Assembly: GCA_020636315.1 (NCBI GenBank)
Contig: JACJYA010000002.1
Coordinates: 310,001 to 374,000 of the forward strand
Direction: 5' to 3'
Length of the DNA stretch: 64,000 bases
DNA from: Lewinellaceae bacterium
GTDB lineage: Bacteria > Bacteroidota > Bacteroidia > Chitinophagales > Saprospiraceae
In this document: positions 53,501-62,100 of the stretch, in pieces
How positions within the stretch are numbered: position 1 is the first letter of the stretch
Layout of the letters: the number at the start of each line of letters is the position of its first letter
Translations under genes and position numbers: made by a program
Notes under the pieces: model-generated
Databases searched by the model: none
Told to the model about the DNA's origin: nothing
The model's input: the letters and a program-made list of their open reading frames with translations, nothing else

Positions 53501-56500
53501 TGCGCCGTTGACGCCTCAACGCTTATGGTTACCACTCCATTCAACCCCAGTGACCCTTTCCCCGTCGGCCAGACCACCATGGGGTTCAGCATTATGGATG
53601 TAAGCGGCAACCTGGGGGAATGCAGTTACATTGTGGAAGTGCTGCCCGCCTCGGCCGATGTCATCCTGGAGGTGGGCTCTAATGTCACTACGGTTGGCAA
53701 TCAGGTATGTGTGGATGTAACGGTGCAGAATTTCGCCGATGTGGCGGCTATGCAGTTTACGCTGGAGTATGACCCGGCCCTTCTGGGCAACCCCTCGGTC
53801 ACCGATATAGGGCTGCCCGGGTTTAACAACTCCAATTATGCCTTCCCGGCGCCGGGGTTTATCACTTTCTCCTGGTTTACTTCCCCGGCGGTGACGCTCC
53901 CGGACGGCTCGGTGATCTTTCAGCTTTGCTTTGACGCCCTGATGGAAGGCTTATCTCCATTGAACATTACGGGTTCGCCTACTCCTCTTGAAATAAGTGA
54001 TGGCAATAGCAACGCCCTGCCGGTGACTGCCAATCCCGGTTCGATCACCATCAATGGGGCCCTCGTGCTGGCCTGTCCGAACGATATTGTACAACCTAAC
54101 AACCCCGGCATTTGCGAGGCCCTTATCAATATCCCGGCGCCCACCATGCCCGGCCCGGGCACCCTCGTCAACAGCTATACGGGTGGCGATAATGCCAGCG
54201 GGCTTTATCCGGTAGGCGTCACAACTGTTACCTACACCTTCTTCGGGGCAGGTGATACGCTGATGTGTTCCTTTACGGTCGAAGTGCAGGATATAGAACC
54301 GCCTATTATCATCTGCCCGGCGTCTTTGCAGGTGGATGGCGAAGCCGCTGCCGGAGGCGCTACGGTAAACTTTCCCGCCCCTGCGGTCGCCGATAACTGC
54401 CCGGTAGCGGTTTTGGACTGCAACCACTTGAGCGGCGAACTTTTTCCCTGCGGGCCAACCACTGTCACCTGTACTGCTACGGATACGAGCGGCAATCAGA
54501 GCGAGTGCGCCTTTACCGTGGCCGTCAACTGCTCACCGGATACCTGCTGCCTGGATTTCAACGGGGTGACGATCGTGGATCCGCTCAACCTCACCGGAGG
54601 GCTGGCCGATACCGGTTTTGATTTCATCGACGCCGACAACGACGGCGACCAGGACATCATTGCTTATAATACAGTGGGCGTATTGGCAATAATCAGGAAC
54701 CAGCCACCTTACGACCCACCGAATTTTGAACTGTTCAACCCCATAGCGCTCTTCTACAACGCCATAAGCCCTTCCACACTGGATTACAACCAGGATGGAT
54801 TTGAAGATTTCTTCGCCCTTGAGCTGGGTACGAACGAAGTGATCTACTACGAGAACCAGGGGATCATCGGGACGCCCGCCTTCAACGTCATTCCCACCGG
54901 GCTCGTCCTCCCTCCGCAGGCTACCGACATCGCAGTCGGAGACCTTGGCAATGACGGCATTGCCGACCTGCTGGTGCACCTCAATGTCGGCGGTATTAAT
55001 GCGGTTTACTACGAAGGCGGCTGCCAGGCGCCTGTTATCCCCTGCTTTACCCTGGTTGGAAACGATTACGCCACCCCTTTCATCGATTTACCTTTAGCAC
55101 CGGTGACTTCCACCAACAAATTCGAGCTATTCGACGGCGACTGCGACGGCGACCTCGATCTGTTTATGGCGGATGGCGACGCACTCTCTCTGAATCCGGT
55201 GGTCTGGTATTTCGAAAATTACGGCGGAGTTACCCCTTCCGGCAGCCTGCCCAATGTCGAGAACGTGAACTACCTTACTGACCCCTTCGGGCTGACGGGC
55301 TGGTCCTCCAATTCGGACGCCGTCCTCCTACGGCTGGCGGATGTGGACAACGACCAGCAGGCGGAGGCCTTTCTCGACGCGGGCTCTATGTCCTATTTTG
55401 ACAATTTCTGCCTGACGGCCGATTCCTGCTGCGTTGATTCTCTCGCCTTCGCAGATCTGGTGGCCCAGGGCTTTACCGTCACGTTAAACGACAGTTGTGG
55501 CGTCACTGTCACCGCACCGCAGTTTAATTCCTGTCATTGGTTCACTACCCCGCCGGACTGGGGAGATGGTACGGGTACCTTTCAGGTGGTGGTGCCGGCC
55601 AACGGAACCTGGATGTACACCTACGCCCAGGGCGGCACCTATGACATCTGCGTCACTGTTTTTGAAGCAGACAGCCTCGGCGCCACGCCCTGCTGGAGCG
55701 CCCAGATGTGCACCACGGTAACGGTAAACTGTGACTGCCCGGACATCAGCCTCACACCCAGCCCATCAGTGCCCGACAGCAGCCTTGTCGGCTGCTGCTG
55801 GAACCTCGCTTACAGCAATGCCGGCGCCGACACCGTATATGGCATTCGGCTGATCCCCCTCGATGGGGTGGACTTGTCCGTTCATAATGAAGAACCCGAT
55901 TTCATGGTGACCAGCACCATCAATGGCGCCCTGATCGTCCCCACCGGTTTTGGCCCCATGCCCCCTTCGGCGCCCACTCTGGCGGACATCTGCCTGAACC
56001 ACGTGCTGGCAACCCCGCAGTACGTCGCCGTGCAGTACATGGATGGGGCTTTAATGCCCTTTTGCTTTGACACGCTGGTTTTCAACTGCCCTGTGGAGGA
56101 AACCTGCCTGTATATCGTCACCGACAGCCTGAAATGCGATACCAACGGGTACAAATACGTGGCTACGGTCACCAACCCGTCCGGGGCCGATTTCCCGGTG
56201 AAATACGTCAAACTCAACGTCACTTCCGGCCCTCCGGGGCTCAGCCTCCTGCCCCAGGCGGGGATCGAATTGCCGGACACCCTCTACCAGGGCGATACCA
56301 CCATGGTGATGTGGAACTTCCCTACCGATGAAGACTGGTTCGGAGATACGCTCTGTTTCATCCTCTCCGCTCACGACGGCCCCGAGGAGCGCCTCTGTTG
56401 CGCCGAGATCGACACCTGCCTTGCCTTCCCTGCCTGCGACCCCTGTAAGTACAAGGATGTGGCGGTGGCGGTGAGCACGCTGCCGGGCACCGGCGGCGGC

Positions 56501-58813
56501 GGAGACTGTTTTGGGGGCAATCCCCTGCTGGAGCCCTGGCTGCAGGACCTCATTGCCGGCTGCGCGGGGGATCCCTGCGGCATGCTGGTATATTGCTGCC
56601 TCTACCAGGGGCAGCCGGTGGTCAATGTACAGGATGACGACATGGCCTGCTCCGACCCCGGAGGAACCGTTTATGACTATCAGGGGAACCCGTTGTTCTT
56701 CTACGGCGGCATCGCGGGCATCAACCTGAACCTCTATGCCCAATTGGAGGACTGTACGCTTATCTTTGAATGTTCTCAGCTGGGCGATTGCTGTTACAGC
56801 CTGCTGACGAGCAACAATCATCCGGAGCCGGGGTTTTTTACCAGCATCCATGTGAATATATTGACGCCGGGAATTTCCTTCTCGGCGATAGATTACGACC
56901 CCGGTTACGGTTGGTCCTTTAGCCCGGCCATCGCCGGCCAAAGTGCTTATACCTGGGCCCACAACAGCGGCAGCGTGCCCTTAATGGTGGATTATCACCT
57001 GTTTGATTTCTGCCTGGAGGGCACCACCACTACCGGCCCGATCAGTATTGAAGTGCAATGGCAGCGCAACGATTCCACCCTTTGCCGGGATACGATAGAG
57101 GTATTCTGCCCGGAATGTGTAGTGGTCACCGATGAAGAGATAAGCTGCGACAGCGCAGGTGTTTACACCTACACCTTTAGTGGCCAGAACTGGTCGGATT
57201 ACGAGGTGAACGCCGTCGGCTTCGTCGAGGTGCCTCCTCCGGGTTATGAAATTGTGGAAGAGGCGGTGTCCCTGCCGTTCCTGGTGCCCACGGGCGGAGG
57301 TGCATTCGGGCCGTTGTCTGTTACCATATTATCCGATTCACTGGCGGCCGGCGATACCCTTTGTTTCGATATCGTCCTGCGCCAGATAGTGGGCGACAGC
57401 ATTGACATCCTGTGTTGCTACGCGAGGCATTGTATCGTGATGCCTCCCTGCGATACGCTTATCCCCTGCCCGGATATTCTCTGCCTGGCGCCTCCTGATG
57501 TAACCGAGGCCTGCAGTAACCTGCCCGCATTCGACCCCACCGACCCGGCTGAGCTTCAGCCCCTCTTCGGCACAGCGGCAGCCGGTGGAAACTGCCCGGG
57601 AGCCACCTGGCAGGAATTGCCACCCACCGTCAACCTCACCGATTGCGCCGGAGGCACCATTGTGCGTACCTTCCAGGCCTTCGACGGGGCCGGCAACCCA
57701 AGCACCAACCCCTGCACGCAGACGGTCACCCTTCAGGGCGATACTCTGAATTACGGCATCCGCTTCCCGGCGGATGCCGATGTGGACTGCGCCGGGCTGG
57801 ATGCCCTTGATCTGGAGATCCTGGGCGGCTCCTGCGGCTTGTTCGCCACCACCTTCAGCGACCTCGAACTCAGCCCGCCGCCCGGCGCCTGCCGCCAGCT
57901 GGCCCGCACCTGGCGGGTGATCAATTTCTGCGAATACGACGGCGTCTCGGCCCCGGTTGTCGTCGGCCGCGATGAGAATTGCAACGGCACGGAAGGAGAG
58001 GAAGACATCTGGGTGCTGGTGGGCCCGGGCGGCATGAGCTATTTTGACCAGGATAGTGATGAAACCAACGCCGCTCCGGCTGCCGGCGTCAAAGGCACCT
58101 CCTGTGATGGCCTGACCAACCCCGCCGGCTACTGGGTGGACTCCGCTATAAAGCCGGCCATCGCCTCGGTGGGCGCCTGGGAATATACCCAGGTGATCAC
58201 CCTGACAGAAGACTGCGTTCCGCCCACCGATCTGGTCTGTATTGCCACCCTGGCGTTAGAGATCCAGCCCCTTGCCGTCCCGGTGGATATAGACGGAGAC
58301 GGCGACATCGACGATGCCGCCGCCACCCTCACACCCGGCGAGGTCGTTATCCTCCCGGCGACGGACGACTGTTCCCCGCCGGTGACCTATTCCATCAACC
58401 TGGAGGGCCAGACGCCAGACCCGGGGCAGGGCAGTATCTCTTTCTCCTGTGACCAGTTGGGAACGGCTGCACTGGAGATCCACGCCTGGGATGCCGCCGG
58501 CAACCACGATTACTGTCAGTTGGGAGTGGCCGTCAATGATACGCAGGGGTTGTGCGGCAACCTGGCCGCCCGGGAGGAAGTGCGCCTGCAGCCAAACCCG
58601 GCAACCGATGAACTGCTGGTCCGCTCCCGCCGGCAAGGCAGTTGCCGGATGGACATCCTGAGCCCGGAAGGGCCGGTGCACCAAACCCGGGAGGCCCGCT
58701 TCCGGGGCCAGGCCATCGGCCTGAGCCTCCAGGGGCTGCCGCCGGGCCTGTACCTGCTCCGCCTGCGCTATGCCGACGGGCATACGGTGGTGCGGCGCTT
58801 TGTGAAGATGTAA
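50513..58813 (+). CDS. Giant T9SS-exported multidomain surface protein, 2766 residues
   Basis: Start at ATG 50513 (MKPIFSVPLLILACLYLAPE); the frame to 50474 adds 13 residues. Order of domains: CarboxypepD_reg-like (about 35-90); dockerin-like helices (VYDLYLIQQHILG, ADANNSGGITTQDYVQIRSL, about 95-150); cohesin-like (about 217-350); TolB-like propeller with WVSDQDGDRDIYAYDL-type blades (about 452-782); Ig-like; HYR (ILTCPDDLTVQAP); second cohesin-like (about 1048-1180); HYR (IIICPASLQVDG); FG-GAP/VCBS (IDADNDGDQDI, about 1363-1630); PKD-like; the Cys-rich modules (about 1743-2315, CCAEIDTC, FDFCLEG); HYR-like repeats; type A sorting tail (about 2687-2766). It has no enzyme motif. It is probably an adhesin or scaffold on the cell surface. 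Confidence 0.88.
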   Translation: MKPIFSVPLLILACLYLAPEFRPTEGTAVNPAASGSRIASISGNIHRANGAPLPGIEVNLTGNSIGQQFTDTNGDYAFPGLADGFDYTITPQWQGTCNSPCITVYDLYLIQQHILGVTALPSPYALIAADANNSGGITTQDYVQIRSLILGDINQFPTNSCWRFVDAGYPFPDPFDPFTSGFPEVANINNLTGDVQADFIGVQVGDVSDCMEMVGASNLVLFLEAADVYCTDELALVQVRVQGFTDISGLQFTIKWDPAIFEYANVLNFGLPGLTAANFSQFASSGELTMVWTDPSGLQQTLADGSLLFNLYLNPIISANVPTIIYFSDTPSLPLAIDATGQPGFVDGQIAATALESPELAVGPAYCYNGLQFASFYAEGNMSPLDGDNVFQDRGNNGWMVYNLADNGAIFMQALYPTPPFCGTLYNEMVSTCAAALVPDCEQPVELAPSVEPDASLQVQGNKVVWVSDQDGDRDIYAYDLATGTLTNVSDNAADDQFPNLHGDRIVWRGNESGNYEIWAYDCQTQFKQQVSQNSTDVDQSPAVFGNYVTWRSNQDGDNDIYLYNLVTGLETNLSNDNATGAGSPAIFGDWVVWESTDQGPDVDVFLYTISIQNMENLSNSAEDEQDLVLQGDVAAWAAFDMNTFAYDLFAYQLATGTLVPVANDVPLSLNSLAVGGDYVVWADNSDGDNEIYAYRLSDGTTLQLSNNTDEDNRPAIHAGQVVWEAFEGGDREIRYHNLESGRTAILGPDPAVDLFPDTYGPFSVWQSDRDGNGQYELYFFNTQLLPPQQVQLDAGASVTTGLCPGENATLVLETAGPGLEAVWFDDDMMSNELYADAANLFEPVVSGPTTFYGAWRDPITGCIAPLAAAAVVAEPTDILGCNDMFSINLSDFCQATLDASILEGVFGCLQADDFVIDVQDINPGNGPVVDEAGSYVYTVDLAPGVTANFTGCFGMVEAQDGLPPILTCPDDLTVQAPPGAMEASVNAPIPTWDDNCAVDASTLMVTTPFNPSDPFPVGQTTMGFSIMDVSGNLGECSYIVEVLPASADVILEVGSNVTTVGNQVCVDVTVQNFADVAAMQFTLEYDPALLGNPSVTDIGLPGFNNSNYAFPAPGFITFSWFTSPAVTLPDGSVIFQLCFDALMEGLSPLNITGSPTPLEISDGNSNALPVTANPGSITINGALVLACPNDIVQPNNPGICEALINIPAPTMPGPGTLVNSYTGGDNASGLYPVGVTTVTYTFFGAGDTLMCSFTVEVQDIEPPIIICPASLQVDGEAAAGGATVNFPAPAVADNCPVAVLDCNHLSGELFPCGPTTVTCTATDTSGNQSECAFTVAVNCSPDTCCLDFNGVTIVDPLNLTGGLADTGFDFIDADNDGDQDIIAYNTVGVLAIIRNQPPYDPPNFELFNPIALFYNAISPSTLDYNQDGFEDFFALELGTNEVIYYENQGIIGTPAFNVIPTGLVLPPQATDIAVGDLGNDGIADLLVHLNVGGINAVYYEGGCQAPVIPCFTLVGNDYATPFIDLPLAPVTSTNKFELFDGDCDGDLDLFMADGDALSLNPVVWYFENYGGVTPSGSLPNVENVNYLTDPFGLTGWSSNSDAVLLRLADVDNDQQAEAFLDAGSMSYFDNFCLTADSCCVDSLAFADLVAQGFTVTLNDSCGVTVTAPQFNSCHWFTTPPDWGDGTGTFQVVVPANGTWMYTYAQGGTYDICVTVFEADSLGATPCWSAQMCTTVTVNCDCPDISLTPSPSVPDSSLVGCCWNLAYSNAGADTVYGIRLIPLDGVDLSVHNEEPDFMVTSTINGALIVPTGFGPMPPSAPTLADICLNHVLATPQYVAVQYMDGALMPFCFDTLVFNCPVEETCLYIVTDSLKCDTNGYKYVATVTNPSGADFPVKYVKLNVTSGPPGLSLLPQAGIELPDTLYQGDTTMVMWNFPTDEDWFGDTLCFILSAHDGPEERLCCAEIDTCLAFPACDPCKYKDVAVAVSTLPGTGGGGDCFGGNPLLEPWLQDLIAGCAGDPCGMLVYCCLYQGQPVVNVQDDDMACSDPGGTVYDYQGNPLFFYGGIAGINLNLYAQLEDCTLIFECSQLGDCCYSLLTSNNHPEPGFFTSIHVNILTPGISFSAIDYDPGYGWSFSPAIAGQSAYTWAHNSGSVPLMVDYHLFDFCLEGTTTTGPISIEVQWQRNDSTLCRDTIEVFCPECVVVTDEEISCDSAGVYTYTFSGQNWSDYEVNAVGFVEVPPPGYEIVEEAVSLPFLVPTGGGAFGPLSVTILSDSLAAGDTLCFDIVLRQIVGDSIDILCCYARHCIVMPPCDTLIPCPDILCLAPPDVTEACSNLPAFDPTDPAELQPLFGTAAAGGNCPGATWQELPPTVNLTDCAGGTIVRTFQAFDGAGNPSTNPCTQTVTLQGDTLNYGIRFPADADVDCAGLDALDLEILGGSCGLFATTFSDLELSPPPGACRQLARTWRVINFCEYDGVSAPVVVGRDENCNGTEGEEDIWVLVGPGGMSYFDQDSDETNAAPAAGVKGTSCDGLTNPAGYWVDSAIKPAIASVGAWEYTQVITLTEDCVPPTDLVCIATLALEIQPLAVPVDIDGDGDIDDAAATLTPGEVVILPATDDCSPPVTYSINLEGQTPDPGQGSISFSCDQLGTAALEIHAWDAAGNHDYCQLGVAVNDTQGLCGNLAAREEVRLQPNPATDELLVRSRRQGSCRMDILSPEGPVHQTREARFRGQAIGLSLQGLPPGLYLLRLRYADGHTVVRRFVKM

Positions 58814-59135
58814 ATGAATATAGATTGTGGAAAAAGCCCACTCCGCCGAAAGGCCACAAAATTTTGTTTTCTGATAGGGCTACTCTCCCCCTTCGGGGGA
58901 GTTGGAGGGGGCTAAGAAGAGGCAAAAAACAAAATTTTGCTTGGCAGGCAAAGCCGTGAGCCGGCTTTTTGTACAATCTCGCCTGGCATAAACAAAGCCC
59001 TGGAAGAGATGCCATTTTTGCAACGCGGGAATCTATATTCCCGCTTCTCCGTCCAGCGCCAGGCAGGAAGATTTCGAATATTAATGTCCGAATCTATTTA
59101 TCCATAACTTTTTTTACCTAAAAAACTCTATTGCC
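58814..59135. other. 322-bp gap between the two giant genes
   Basis: Contains the hairpin CTCCCCC-TTC-GGGGGAG (58885-58901) followed by TTGGAGGGGGCT, a member of a dispersed motif family in this window. A weak promoter-like TAACTTTT lies at 59105-59112, 24 bp before the next start. No gene seen. Confidence 0.5.
58885..58912. repeat. Dispersed hairpin motif CTCCCCC-TTC-GGGGGAG plus TTGGAGGGGGC
   Basis: A 7-bp perfect stem followed by a G-rich arm. The inverse occurs inside 36611-36637 and a variant at 50277-50313. Motifs of this wording are frequent between genes of Bacteroidota as I remember them; it could end transcription or be remnant repeat DNA. Confidence 0.6.
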
Positions 59136-62100
59136 ATGAAAAGAAGATTACGATTGTTTCTAATGCTTATACTGGCGGTGCTGGGCGCCGCTTTGCCGCC
59201 TGGCCTGCAGGGGCAGGATTGTATTTCGGGGGTGGTGTACTCTTATCCCAACTTTGCCCTTTTGGCAGGGGAGACAGTGGTGGCTATTGCCAGTGATGGA
59301 ACAGTAGATCAACAAGTAACCGATATGAATGGGTACTATGAATTCTGCGACCCCCTGGTAGCTGGAGATTATTATCTTTATGTGCAACTTAGTACTCCAT
59401 CTCTCTCTTCCGACCCTTCTACCTGGACAGTGACTTATACCCCAGGCCAGTCTGCGACAGGGATAGATTTCTATATTGCGGACCTTCAGCAGTTGGGGTC
59501 TATTGCCGGCACTGCCTTTTACGACCTGGACGGCGATGGAATTCAAGGCGATTTTGAACCGGCACTGGTTGACATTCCTGTCTATTTGAGTGGTACCGAT
59601 TCCCTTGGTTTAAAAACAGATAGCGAGGGTAATTTCAGGTTCATCAATTTGCCCCCTGGAGATTATGTCGTCGAAATCTTTGCCGACATACCCAACACCG
59701 AGTGGTCGAGCCCAGACATGTATAGTGTAGGACTAATGGCGGGGCAGACAGTAGATAACCTTCGTTTCACACGGATACCGTCACCTGGCTTTGGTTCACT
59801 AGTTGACTTTGTTTGTTATGACCTGGATGCCAACGGCATTAACGATCCCGCAACTGAACCGGGTATTGAAAAAATGGTGGTCGAACTTTTGGACACCATG
59901 GGAAACACGGTAGGCACTACCACTACAGACGGCCGGGGCTTGTATGGGTTTATCGGGCTTGCTCCGGGAGACTATACGCTAATGGCCCAATTTAATGCCC
60001 AGGATTTCACACCTACTACTCCCACCAGTTATGCTGCCATTGTGCCGGCTGATGATTTCCTGCGGGCCGGCCCCTTTTATTTTGAACCGCAGCGGAAGAT
60101 CTTTAGATGCGGAATGGCAGTAACCACCTTTTTGGGAGATTACCCAAGTCCATATAATATAGGCAATAATGGGAGGGTGCTTGCCGTAAAGGACATTCGC
60201 AACCGAACGCTTGCACCAATAGGTGTTGGATCCCATTGGAACACCGTGACAGACATAGATAATCCAGCATGGAGAGATTCCAAAATGGCCCAGGTTTACG
60301 GGATTGCCGCCGATGATGAATTCTACGTTTACCTGACGGCTACCCGGCTGTATGGCCCCAATGCTATTACACCAGGTTCCGGGCTGATCTTTATGATCAA
60401 TCCCTTTACCGGTGGGGTGACAGAACTCGTAACTGCGATCAACACTCCTACAGTTGTTGGAAATACGGAATTGGAGAACAATAACCAGGGCCTGGGCAAC
60501 ATTTCCTACAACCCAGGTAACGAAGTGTTGTATGTAACTAACCCGGAGGACGCGACCATTAATGTGATCGCCGCCAAAAATAATTCGAGTTATGCCACCG
60601 GGGAGGTTATCCAGTCTTATGCGGTCACTTCATTTACACCAACCAATACGAGCAGTGAAAGGGTTTGGGGCATCGGCTTTGATGAGTCGGAGGGAAAAGT
60701 ATATTTTTCCAGCCCCCAAAGCACAGGCTCAGTAGATATTATTGCTGCCGATGTGGACGCTAATGGCCTGATAGTTGGGCCCGAAACCACCCTGTTCCCT
60801 GTGGCTGGTGTTATGAATATTGCCGATATTTCTTTTTCTTTTGACAGCCAGCGCATGTTAGTCGGCGAAAGAAATTCTGACCCACACGCTTCTCATGTTT
60901 ATCAATACACCAAAACCGGGCCAGCCACATGGGGGCCGGCTCAGGAGATCTATGTGGGTGGAGCAGGTTCTAATATAAATGCCGCTGGAGGAGTTGATTA
61001 TGCCTACACCAGTTTCTCAGGCAATGCCCCTCCCAACGATGGATGCGATACGGAAATTACAGCTACAGGAAATGCATTGATTTTAACTGGTTCATTAAGA
61101 GTCTATGGATTTGGCATCATTCCTGCCACCGGTAATGCTCCTGGGTCTTTTGCTAACCTGAACAGCATTTTTGTAGATAGTGACGTGGAAACCGGAAACA
61201 ATGAATGGGACAAATGGGAACAAGGCGACGTCGAAGTCTTCGACTGTGCCTGCGCCGTCGATTGCTCCCAGCTCGGCCTCTCCGTCAGCGCCACCCCGGA
61301 GGATACCATTTCCGTTGACAACTGCTGCTACAGGATCGATTACCTCAACACGGGCCCCGAGGATGTTTATTTCCTGCAATTTCAGGCCCTCGACGGTGTG
61401 GAGATCAACCACACGGGCGATCCTTATGTCCTGGCCCCTGGTTTTATGACTTCCGGCTATACACCCACCTCTCTCAAGATCAGGCCCGTCGGCGGCGGCA
61501 TCATGCCGGCCATGGCCAACGGCCTGATCTCCAATTTCTGCCCGAAAAATGTGCTGGCCTTTCCCCAGTATGTCCTGGTGAACTATCTGGATTCGTCCCA
61601 GGTGGCCATCTGTACGGACACCCTGGTGTTTTCCTGCCCCGTCGAGGAAACCTGCCTCTATATTGTCAGTGACACCCTGGAATGCGACTCCCTGGGCTAC
61701 AAGTACACAGCCACGGTAAAGAACCCTTCCGGCGCAGACTTCCCGGTGGGTTTTATAAAGTTGAACGTCGAGCCGGACATTCCCGGCCTGACCGTATTGG
61801 GAGGCGAAGGCCTCATTCTACCGGATACGCTCTTCCAGGGCGACACCACCACTATTATGTGGACGTTGGAGACTTCCGAAGACCTGTTCGGTGACACCCT
61901 CTGCTTCATCCTGTCGGCCCACGACGGCGTAGAAGAGCGATTGTGTTGCGCCGAGATCGACACCTGCATCGCCTTCCCTGCCTGCGACCCCTGTAAGTAT
62001 GTGGATGCGATGGTGAAACCCCTGGCCGACGACCAGGTGGGCAATTGCTGTTTCGAACTGTTCGTGACCGATACCTTTACGTATGATCCAAACCTGATCC

